Below the pieces are notes generated by a model. It was not told the origin of the DNA and ran no database searches. It worked only from the letters and a program-made list of their open reading frames with translations. The translations under genes were made by a program, and so were the position numbers. This document shows positions 9,411 through 18,165 of a stretch of DNA of 18,523 nt, in pieces; position 1 is the stretch's first letter; every line of letters starts with the position of its first letter. The stretch lies in contig JAAMXY010001157.1 in assembly GCA_019677205.1 (NCBI GenBank), positions 7,110 to 25,632 of the forward strand. Direction: 5' to 3'. The stretch is from Pinguiococcus pyrenoidosus. Lineage: Eukaryota > Sar > Pinguiophyceae > Pinguiochrysidales > Pinguiochrysidaceae.

Positions 9411-12400
9411 TCACTGCTCGGCTCGCTGCCGCTGGTGTGGCTGCTGCTGTTGCCGTCGTTGCTGCGAGCGCTGTCGTCTCAGGTACTCATTCAGTCGTCT
9501 ATGCCGGTGTCGCTGCAGAACCCTGCGGATCCAGACGGTCACCACCAAGCCGAAAATGACGGAGAGGAAGAAAACGGTGTCCCAAGCGACCCGTTGCAGC
9601 ATGGTCTCTCCCAGCTTCTTTGCGATGCCAAGCCCGTTCTCCCAGATGGACTGCAGCCGCGCATCCAGCCGCTGCCTTACAGACGTGGATTGCTCCTTCT
9701 TCAGCGGCGCATCCTAAAGCGCTCGCGTCGTCAGCAGGTGAGCGCGCAACTCGGCAAGGGCCTCCAGCCCGTCCTCCGATCTCTGCATTGCGTACCTTGC
9801 TGGCGGCGGTCGGCGACAGCGGCGCTCGAGCGAAGATCGACTCCAGCAGCTGCGTCCAGCTCTTGTAAAGGAAAGTGATCACTCGCATCCATCCGCTCTC
9901 GTGCTCGTTGTTCGTGAGTCTCTCCACGGGATACTTGCCCACCCACGTCTTGAAGATGACGCCGCGCCACTCATGCATGCCGGCCCCTTGAAAGATGTCC
10001 TTGACCAGATCCACCAGCATCGACATCAAGGCCAGCGCAACTGGCCAACGAGCATCTTGATGCGTCTCTGCAGCCTCATCGTAGTACCTAGGCACGCCCA
10101 AAATAAGCAGAGACAACAACGAAGATTTGGAGACGAGGACTTGGAGATGAGGATTTGAGCCGGGAAGACTCTCCTAGCTTGCCTCAGACTCACCGTTTTG
10201 CAAGGTGAAGGTCCCTTGGGACGCCGATGCCCTTCTGGTGCATGTACGCCAGATTGTACATGGCCTGCGCCTGCTGCTCATCCGCAGCTCGCTGATACTG
10301 CATGGCCGCCCGCGTCATGTCGGCCTCCACCTCGCCACTTCCTTTAAACGCGTGATCCCCCAGACGCAGCTTGGCTTCTGAATTGCCCTGGGCGGCGGCC
10401 CTCTTGTACATTTTCACAGCCAGCTTCGCACACAGCGGCTGGTAGGAAGCCATCTCCTCGGCACTCGCTGCGTCCACGTAATACGGACACACGTCCTTGT
10501 CCAGGAGCTCCGCCGCATTCAGTTGGGCGACCTCGAATCCAGCTTCGGCTGCAATGAGATAGTTCAGCACCGCCCCATCTAGGTCCCCGAGGCTGTAGTG
10601 GGCGAGCGCGCGCTCTAGAAGTTCACCCGGTGGGCCCCTCTCTGCGACCTGTGGGGACAGCTTTCCGGTGAGGATCCGCTGCAAGGCAAGCCTTCTTCAA
10701 CTAGTTTGACTTCGTTCTGTTGTGTCTCACCATCTTGAACCATCCCACGCTGTTTCTGCAGCTTCGCGCAAAGCCGATTCCGCCGAGGTGCAGGAGACCC
10801 AAGAGATGCTGTGCATTGACGTTTCCATTGTTCGCCGCGGTCGTGATGAAGGAGATGGCTTTCTGCAGGTGCTGAGTCGGGTTCAAGTTCGCTTCTGCAT
10901 CCGCCATCGAGCCTCTTCGTCCGTCGCCCGCCTCGCCCTCCTTCGAGTTGGTAGCCGGCCATCGAAGCCTCAGTCTGGGCACCTGCGGCGGGAGAGGGTG
11001 AAGCACATAAGAACTCTCAAGGGGAAAAATCAACAGACGAAGCCGCTGCCGGCAAAGCGTCGTTACCTGCTTCTCCCGATCCCCATCGTCATAGTTGATG
11101 TCAAAAGTGCCGTCGGCGCGAGCCCTGGCGATGACGCCTGGATAGTACCTGCCGTGGCCGAAGAAGTTTCCCTCGATGCGCTGACCCGCTTGGAGTCGCT
11201 CGGTCGGGCCGATCTGCCGTGCCCGCACTGCTGACACCACCTCCTCGAGCTGCTCACGCGTCACCAAGCTTAGCGAGCTGGCAGAGCTCTGCTGCTGGGC
11301 GTTCTCTCTTCTGCTCGACTCGCCTGCAAGGTCGAGGTGGATCACTCCCAGCCGAAGGATGGCCTCCACGGAGCCTTTCTCCCTCGCAAGGTTGAAGTTC
11401 TCCATAGCGATGGCCACGTCGGGAGCGATTCCCAACTCCCGCGATCCCGCAAGGTAGAGTCTTCCTAGCCCCTCGTAGGCTTCCATGATGTCGTGCTCCC
11501 TGGCGTACTTGAAGCTATGAAAGGCTGCGACCTCGTTCCGCCTCACCCCAGCGCCGACGAGCTGCATCAGGCCCAGTTTCGCCTTGGCCACCGCAGATCC
11601 CTGATCAGCCGCCTTCGCATAGTACTGCGCCGCCTTGGGGAGGTCTTGGGCAACGCCCCGCGCACCTTTTCGCGGAGTTGTCATCGTCAGTACGTCGCCA
11701 GCGCCCAGGCATCGCTTGGCAGGCTCCCAGGAAGCCCAGCTTACCGTAGTAGTAGATGTTGCCAAGCGCAACCGCCGACGCAACATCGCCATTCTTGGCA
11801 TTCATGCGGTAGTGATTCAAAATCGCGTCGTCGAAATGGGCCGGGTAGGACTTGCCGTGGGCGCCGGTGATGTAGCTCAGGCGGGTGGACTCGGCCGGCG
11901 TGTAGACGTTTCCGCGACTCTCCGCCCATTTCAAGACCTGGTTCGCGGCCAGCTCGTAGTACTCGGCGGCCTTCTCGCACCTCTGCGGAACCCCGTATCC
12001 GTGGAGATAGCGGTATCCCATCGCCATCTGCGCCTATGGCAGTGGCGGCAGCAAACCTCTTTAGGCCCCGAAAGCGAACGGCATGGATGGCACAGGGCTC
12101 GAGTTCCTCCTTGCTTCCTCGCTACCTGCAGATGACCTCCGGCGGCCGCTGCCCTTTCGTAGAGCACCGACCTTGGATCCTCGTAGGTCTCTTGGCTGAT
12201 GCGCGCGAAGTCATCCGAGGCAATGACAGTGCTGTTCAAGAGGGGGTCCTCCACACGCTCCTTCTTCGCCTCGCCGCGAGGGACCTCTTGGTACGATTCC
12301 CCTTCCTCTTCAGATGGGCGAAGGACCGTCGAGGGCGCGTTCAGCTGATCCGTTGCAATGCCCTCTCCCTTCTCGTTCGTGTCAAACTCCACGTCATAAA

Positions 12401-13765
12401 CCTGCCCAGACGGCCAATGGTCAGCAAGGGGCCTTGCCTGCGAGTGATGCATGGCAGGGGCGAGCGAACCTCCTTCTTGAGGTGCATGCGAAAGTACGTG
12501 GTCCCATCCGGCTCAGCCCGGAAGGAATCCTGCAGCGGCCGTGCTTCGGACGTCACGGTAGCCGTCTTGCCCTTTGGCGACACGACGACCCGGTCGCCAG
12601 GGCGAAACCGGCCGCGGAAAGTCCTATCCAGCACGCGCGGGTCGTGTCGATCCGGCTTCCCTTGCATGTCGCCAATACCCGGAGTGGCCGCCTAGGGGGA
12701 TGGAGCCCGCGATGGAGCACGCGATGGAGAACGCGATGGAGCACGCGATTTAGCACGCGATGGAGCATCGTTAGCAAGGTGACACGCAGCGCAGCTCTCC
12801 CTTTCTTCTTTTCACATCTTACCTCGCCGGCGCCGAAGAGTCCGAGACTGTAGTGCACCGCCAGCATGTGCTGAGAGCCGGGGTGGCCGAGGCCGGCGGC
12901 AGAGGCGAAGTAGCCCCTCGCGGTGGCGAGATTCCGTGGGAAAACCGCCTGGCTGCCGCCGGCCACACTGGCATACCCTGCCCGCACGTCACCTTTCCCC
13001 AGGTGCAGCATGCCGGGCGCAAAGTCTGTGGCGAGTCGGCGCAGGAGCAGCGCGTCGATGACCCGATGCAACCAGTTGCGGTAGCGCGGTGGCTTCTCAT
13101 CTGCTCCTTCCAGCGTGGCGATGCCCAAGAGGAAAAGCGCCTCCGACACGCCATGCCCAGCCCCCCAGACGACACAGCTCATGAGCAGCTCCTTCGCCTC
13201 CTAACAAAGTAGAGAAAAGCGCCGCAGAATATCAGCTCAAAGCGCATCAAAAAGAAAAAAAAACGACCAGTTGTTCTGCGTCGAAGCCGCTGATTGCAAC
13301 CTTCATCCCCGCTCTTCCTCTCTTTCTCCCTCGTTTCAAGTCCCTCCCTCCGAGAACGCCTCCCCCCTCAAAGCACACTACCAAAGTGACCATTGGCGCC
13401 TTTCTGACGCCTCTGCAACCGACTTTGGCGCCGCGAGAACCGTCTTTATCCTGCGTATTCTGAGGGCGCACCTGACTTTTCCCCATATGTGGATAGTTTT
13501 CGAGGCTGAAGAACCACTGCAAGCGGCCCCAGATGCCTGGGTCGCCTGCCCAAAGCAGCTTCTGAGGCGACAGATGGCCCAGAAGCAGCGCTGCCTCCGT
13601 TAGTATGGCGCGAGTGCCCGCCTCGTCGAAGCCCTGCTCATAGATGCCGGGTGGGGGGTCTCCCTGGCTCCTGACGCCGACCGCAATCCCCGTGGCCGCT
13701 GACGTCGCCTGCAGCGCAGCGACCGGAATGGCCAAAAGAGCCAGGAGCCACCATCCGGAGCGCAT
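9411..13765 (-). CDS. SEL1L/HRD3: SEL1L/HRD3-type ERAD adaptor with Sel1 repeats and Tudor-like inserts, 1129 aa
   Basis: Ten exons: 13765-13472, 13200-12823, 12691-12470, 12401-12126, 12033-11745, 11665-11067, 10982-10731, 10678-10194, 10087-9796 and 9713-9411. Introns run 52-271 bp and all phases match. SEL1L/HRD3 is the luminal partner of the HRD1 ubiquitin ligase in ER-associated degradation. Visible: signal peptide (about 1-22, WWLLALLAIPVAAL), Sel1-like repeats, GYRYLHGYGVPQRCEKA and later GIGFARSCRNSVGWFK (compare human GYRYWAGIGVLQSCESA and GTGVMRSCHTAVELFK), and YMHQKGIGVPRDLHLAKRYY, the family's C-terminal hallmark. A transmembrane helix (about 1074-1091, FFLSVIFGLVVTVWI) and an Arg/Gln-rich cytosolic tail follow. 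Two SH3/Tudor-like segments are inserted, at about 238-325 (RPGDRVVVSPKGK, VYDVEFD) and 643-690 (QRIEGNFFGHGRYYPGVIA, DGTFDINYDDGD). It is longer than human SEL1L (about 794 residues), partly because of them. Confidence 0.9.
12699..12770. repeat. 12-bp minisatellite, six degenerate copies, intronic
   Basis: Six units of consensus GATGGAGCACGC with one or two changes each fill 72 bp of intron 2 (12692-12822) of the SEL1L-like gene. The array starts seven bases from the exon-3 splice acceptor (read on the minus strand), so it lies where a polypyrimidine tract would be expected; on the minus strand the unit is GCGTGCTCCATC. Confidence 0.85.
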
Positions 13766-14295
13766 CTTCGCCGCAGATCTGGCGGGAAAAGCACGGGCTT
13801 CCAGCGGTGAAACCAATTTAAAAATTTGTATCTTCCAGTAGAGATTTTATAAATATGTGGAATAGTAGAATATTTTTATTTTATTAGTAACGTCAACAGT
13901 TTGTGTTGGTCCGCGTGGCAGACTACCACGCTAGTGGAGTACCCACACCACAGGTAGCAGAGTACCCATGCCAAATCCCCTTTTTCAGGTACTCCATGCG
14001 CCCAAAACATCCCGTCAGCCATAGCACAGCGCCGCGGCTTCGGCCGGGGTTTCGACCGCCCAACGGCGTTGCCGCCGAACCCGTTATCGGCTTCGGCCCC
14101 CTGTGCCACAGGCGGATTCCCGCCGAAACGCCGGTTCCGCTACTTTCCCGCGCAATTCGGTCGAAACAAATGCGGCGAAAGCGGCTGTTGTCGCTCTCGC
14201 GCTGCTGTGCTGCTGCACCATGAGCCAGTGCTGATTGCCCGTGTCGTCGTGGCGCAAGATCCCCACTTGGTGTGGTGACATCTGCTGGAGCCAAG
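13766..14295. promoter_or_regulatory. Divergent promoter region, SEL1L-like / TPR-headpiece
   Basis: This 530-bp region separates two gene starts reading outward. The left part (about 13806-13905) is strongly AT-rich. It holds TATAAAA on the minus strand (13851-13845), about 80 bp upstream of the SEL1L-like ATG, and CCAAT at 13813-13817. The right part is GC-rich, with TTTCCCGCGC at 14144-14153, which fits the E2F consensus TTTSSCGC, about 145 bp upstream of the TPR-headpiece ATG. Near-repeats of GAGTACCCA occur at about 13939 and 13962, with an inverted GGTACTCC near 13989. An open + frame over 13903-14223 shows no protein features. The TATA call is reasonable; the E2F call is weak. Confidence 0.5.
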
Positions 14296-16051
14296 ATGAG
14301 CGGCGTTGAAGAGGCGCGCAAGTTCTTCGAAGAGGCGGAGTATGACGAGTGTCTCGCGGCGCTGTCGGGCCTCCCAGCGGCTTCCGACGCCAGCGCCAAC
14401 ATCTCCAAGGAGCTGATCAACCTGCGCGCTTGCTGCCTCCTGCGCAAGGGTCTGGTGGACGAGGCCATCGAGCTGTTTGACCAGGTCTGCAGTGTCTGAA
14501 GTGCGACCCCGCCGCAACGCGCTCCTCCCTAAGCTCGTGGACTGACGCCAGGTGCTGAGCTTCGACGCTGCGGACGTCACCGCCATCACCGGAAAGAGAG
14601 GCGCGATGATGGTGCTGGTCCGCCGAGAGGTGGACCGCGGGAACGAGCTGTTCAAGGCCGGCGACGCCGAGGCGGCGTTGGAGGTGTACAACAGCGTGGC
14701 CGGCCAGGAGATGGATCCGTCGACCGCGTTCAACCTGGGCAACAACCGAGGCGCCCTGCTGGTCCGCTTGGGCCACTTCGAGGAAGCGCTGACCAGCTTC
14801 GAGGGCTCTCTGGCGCAGGCGCCGGACAACATCGACACCATCCACAACAAGGGCCTCGCCCTGAAGGCGCTCTCTCGCTTCGAGGAGGCGCTGGAGGCCT
14901 TCGAGACGTGCGTGGCGCTGGACGCGGGCTACTACTCGGCCATCTGCGGCAAGTCGGAGACTCTCACGGCGCTCTCGCGCTTCGACGAGGCCATCAAGGC
15001 TGCGGACGCCGCCATCGCGTCCCGCCCCGGAGAGCCGCGGGGCTTCACCAGCCGAGGCTTCGCGAAGCTCAAGGTATCCGACTTCGCCGGCGCGGTCGCG
15101 GACCTCAGGGAGGCGAAGAAGCTGGGCAAGTCCGGCACGGACTTTGAGAGGGTCTTTGGCCTGGCGCTGGCGCTGCTGGGCGACAAGTTTCTCGAGGAGA
15201 AGAAGCACCAAGAGGCGATCGACTGCTACACGCAGGCGTTGTCCTATGGCAGCGCCGACCACCCGAGCCCCGACCTGCTGTTCAACCTGGCGCTCGCCGA
15301 GCTCACCACGGGGAGGGTGGAAGAAGCAGTGCAGGGCCTGAGACACGCGCTCGAGATCCAGCCGGATCACTACAACGCCGCTGCCGCTCTGGGGCTGCAC
15401 CTGGTCAACGTGTCCAAGCACTTGTCAGAGGAAGCGCGGGAGGCCGTCCGCCTGCTGAGCAAGGCGACGGAGCTTCGGCCGCAGGAAGCCGAGATCGCGT
15501 TTCACCTCGGCATCGCGAACATCAAGGCGGGCGACTACAACCGCGCCACGGTGGCCTTTGAGCGGACTCTGCAGATCCAGCCCGACCACCAGCCGGCCAT
15601 CAAGGCCCTGAGCACCGTGAACGGCCAGCTGGCGATCCAAGCCGCCGGGCTGGGGGCGCCATGCACGCCCACACGGCGCCTGGAGACGGCGAAAGAGGAA
15701 GAGGCCACCCTCCAGGATGCCGACTCCATCGTGGACGTGGTCGCGCCGCGGAGAGCCATCGGCTCGGAGATGGGGGCGTTGGGTGGGAAGGTCTCCACCC
15801 GGGGCAATCTGGCTTCCATCGCGAAGATGCGGTCCATCAACGAGAAGGGAGGCGCCCTCGTGTCGCTGTGCTTCTCGCTCGAGGAGCTCCAGTTCCCGGG
15901 GCCCTACCCGGAAGGCACCAAGGTCTGGGCGCGCGAGCAGTACCTCTCTGACGAAGGCTTCGAAGAGGTGTTCGGCATGTCGAAGGACGACTTCTCCAAG
16001 CTGGCTAAATGGAGACGCCTGGCGAAGAAGAAGCAGGTCCTTCTCTGGTAG
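14296..16051 (+). CDS. TPR-repeat protein with C-terminal villin headpiece, 562 aa
   Basis: Two exons, 14296-14484 and 14552-16051, with a 67-bp phase-0 intron (GTCTGC...CAG) and a TAG stop. Residues about 1-400 are a run of nine or ten tetratricopeptide repeats with typical A/G-Y/F-A patterning and xxPxx turns, such as FNLGNNRGALLVRLGHFEEA, LSRFEEALEAFE and AFHLGIANIKAGDYNRA. A low-complexity linker (about 400-510) leads to the last 48 residues. These match the villin headpiece: YPEG, then YLSDEGFEEVFGMSKDDFSK, LAKW and KKKQVLLW at the very C-terminus. The three core Phe (533, 537, 544), the cap Trp (550) and the basic crown (555-557) are present; the terminal residue is Trp where villin has Phe. 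Headpieces bind F-actin, so an actin-linked TPR scaffold is the inferred role. Its convergent neighbour is ARPC2. Confidence 0.88.
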
Positions 16052-16143
16052 ATTCGAACAAACGATTCTTTCATTTCGGTAGGGACGGAGCCCGCCGCGG
16101 AGCAAGCCGTAGCTTTGGACGCATGCACCCCACAAACACCATT

Positions 16144-17127
16144 TTACTTTCTCGTGAACGTCTTTCCCGACGAGGTCTTCTTCTCCTTGGTCTCGTCATC
16201 CATGGTCGCGCGGTTGAGCACCTGAAGCCAGGACGCCACCTTGGAGCGCATCCGCATGTGCAGATACGTCTTGGACGCCTTGATATGGTACATGAGGTAG
16301 CCGCGGAAGCCCACCAACTGTCGAACAGCCTTGAGAAGCTTGTCGTCGGTCTTGACGTGGTCCGGGAACACCGTGAAGCTGACGTAGCCAGCGATATCCT
16401 CCCCAGCCGGCAGGTTGAGACTCGCCAGCTCTCCCGGAGCGTCCGGACCAAACGAGCACGGCGGAGAGTTGTTCACTCGCCTGGGCGTTTGGGAGTATGA
16501 GGAACTCCAATCCAGACGCCCGCTATGGCGACATGCCACAGCCACATGGAACTCACCTGGGGGCATCTGCAAACTCTTGGAGGAACACGCGGGCGAGCGC
16601 CTTGTCGGTGGGCTCCGCGAAGTCCACTCTAAAGACCACAGTGACCCGTCCAGCCCCGTTGCAGATGTACATGGTCTCGCCCTTGCGATAATCCAGACTG
16701 ACGATCTCGCCATCGGCGGCCGCCGCCGACATCAGATCCCCCGAGCCGCGAAGCTGTAGAGCATAGAAGAAGGCAGGAAAAAAAAAACAGAAAGTCAGGC
16801 AAGGTGGCAATGGGGTTTAGGTTTCAGACTGGGTCTCTGCCCAGCGCATGGGTTACTGGTTGCGGCTCCAATTCAATGCAGCCCACCAAAGGGAGACCCC
16901 TTTTGGCGGCTGCTTCTCTTGGGGGGGGTGGCATGTCCCAACTTCGCCAAGGAACTCACCTTCTCGAACTGCGCCTGCAACGGCGCCCCTTGGAACAGCG
17001 TTTTCAGCCCGGTCATCTTCGCGAGCAGCTCATCCGGATCCTGCGGGAGAGCAGTCGCGTCCACCCGGATCGCGACGTCGAAGCCTTCCTCCGCCTAGAA
17101 TCATCCGTTCATTTGCTTCATTAGCTA

Positions 17128-17161
<34 letters not shown>

Positions 17162-17603
17162 CTTGAGAGAGTTGCGAAGCGGCACTATACACAACTGCTC
17201 CTTACCGGAACTTCTAGACCACTGAAGGCCGTGTCCAGCAACGCCTGACCGCCGTGCGCCTTCAGCGCTTCCGCGCACGGCACGCTCATCTGGAGACTCA
17301 ACTCGTTCTCGGCTGCGCGTAAAGAAACCGGTCTGGTCAAAGATTCCGAAGCCTCTCTTCGCGCTGCTGACATGGGCGCCGCACCTTCTGGCGCGATGAA
17401 CAGCTTGTAGATGACGTCGTCAAAGTCCGCGATCCGCAGCTCTCGCGCTTCGCGCCTGTACCACCCTCAGATTAGGCCACAGGCGCAACTTCGACGGACC
17501 TCGGACAGCTGTACCGGTCTTCTTTGAGCACCGGCCCGATGGCCTCCTCCAGAATCATGTTCTGGGGGCTCAGGTGCACCATGCCCGTGAGACGCTGCGC
17601 CAT
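16144..17603 (-). CDS. ARPC2: Arp2/3 complex subunit 2 (p34-Arc), ~335 aa
   Basis: Five exons: 17603-17515, 17455-17206, 17094-16960, 16753-16557 and 16480-16144. Introns are 59, 111, 206 and 76 bp, and the gene ends in TAA. ARPC2 pairs with ARPC4 as the core of the actin-branching Arp2/3 complex. Matches along the length are MILEEAIGPV (family start MILLE), IADFDDVIYK (IADFDGVLFH), LQMSVPCAEALKAHG, KGETMYICNGAGRVTVVF (DDETMYVESKKDRVTVVF), RVFLQEFADAPRR, GYVSFTVFPDHV, FRGYLMYHIKASKTYLHMRM and LQVLNRA, then SGKTF near the end. Human ARPC2 has 300 residues; here there is an N-terminal extension of 15 residues if ATG 17603 is used rather than the Met at the usual family start (17558). The first donor could instead be at 17499 (GTCCGT), adding five residues, but that intron would be only 44 bp. 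Confidence 0.93.
17133..17160. repeat. (CT)14 microsatellite in an ARPC2 intron
   Basis: A pure CT dinucleotide run of 28 bp lies in intron 2 (17095-17205) of the ARPC2 gene. Read on the gene's own strand it is (AG)n, near the middle of the intron. Confidence 0.93.
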
Positions 17604-17974
17604 GATGTCTTACGGTGCGCAGAGGACCACCGCGAGGCTCAGTGTGCGGACAGCGGCAGCGCGTGCCGGAAGGCGCAAAAAACGTTGTGGGGTTTGGGGC
17701 ACCACTCTGCGGCTTAGGATCGCGTCCGAGGCGTTTCAGGCTGGAGTACCGCGCGGTACTGTTCGGGCCCAATTTCCGAATTCAGAATTCCGAAAGATCT
17801 TTGGGTTGATTTCACCTTATGAACCGGGAGATAGTGGCGAGGCGGCGTACTTCGGGCAGATAAAGTTTTGGAAATGGACGCTTGTTGGGAGCTGCACGAC
17901 CGAGGAAGGCAGAAGCAGTTTCCCGAAAACAATAGCGGGTGCAATCCGAGATGAAGGATGCTAATAGGACCAAA
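17604..17974. other. Intergenic region upstream of ARPC2, with imperfect palindrome
   Basis: This region holds the ARPC2 promoter on the minus strand and the left flank of a probable retroelement. The only structure I see is a 23-bp imperfect inverted repeat at 17773-17795: 11-bp arms around a central A, one mismatched pair, with GAATTC in each arm. I see no gene here; open frames lack family features. GC content falls from left to right compared with the coding regions. Confidence 0.45.
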
Positions 17975-17976
17975 TG

Positions 17977-18012
17977 TGACGTAGCTGGTGACGTGCACCA
18001 TAGGAGTGACGT
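17977..18012. promoter_or_regulatory. Three TGACGT motifs in 36 bp
   Basis: TGACGT occurs at 17977-17982, 17989-17994 and 18007-18012. This is the core half-site of bZIP (CREB/ATF/TGA-type) factors. The cluster sits at the left end of the candidate LTR, where retroelement enhancers lie, and is also about 375-410 bp upstream of the ARPC2 ATG, so it could act on either. Confidence 0.4.
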
Positions 18013-18129
18013 TGATCTAGGGATCCTGGTTCGCCATCCAACTCACAATCAACCAACTCCAACGCTCTATCCTCAAGTCCTAGTTCCAAGCCTTCACCAG
18101 CGGGCACATCAGAGAGAGGAATACAAAAG

Positions 18130-18147
18130 TGGTGACACGAGTGGGAT
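18130..18147 (+). other. Retrotransposon primer-binding site (tRNA 3'-end complement)
   Basis: TGGTGACACGAGTGGGAT is the complement of a plausible tRNA 3' end. It breaks into CCA (TGG), discriminator A (T), a 7-nt acceptor 3' strand (GACACGA), a 5-nt T-stem strand (GTGGG) and the first two T-loop bases (AT). A match of exactly these lengths is characteristic of LTR-retroelement minus-strand priming. The tRNA identity cannot be assigned without the host's tRNA set. Confidence 0.65.
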
Positions 18148-18165
18148 CCGCAGCAAGGCTTCACT

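Noticed and set aside
10722-11234. 170-codon plus frame opposite the Tudor-like region
   Set aside because: It is antisense to a well-supported Sel1 gene and has no domain features.
12699-12770. Regular repeats considered as a CRISPR-like array
   Set aside because: The 12-bp units are contiguous with no spacers and lie in an intron of a eukaryotic gene.
13903-14223. 106-codon plus frame upstream of the TPR-headpiece gene
   Set aside because: Its composition is Pro/Arg-rich with no motifs, and it sits in the divergent promoter; it is not in frame with the downstream exon through a convincing splice.
17456-17499. Alternative ARPC2 intron 1 with donor GTCCGT
   Set aside because: It would be 44 bp, shorter than every other intron here; the 59-bp alternative with donor GTACAG keeps the same frame, though transcripts are needed to decide.
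17975-18125. Exact LTR boundaries
   Set aside because: TGT...ACA ends are only three bases and the right-hand LTR is not in the window, so I give the boundary only as a candidate and do not annotate a separate LTR.
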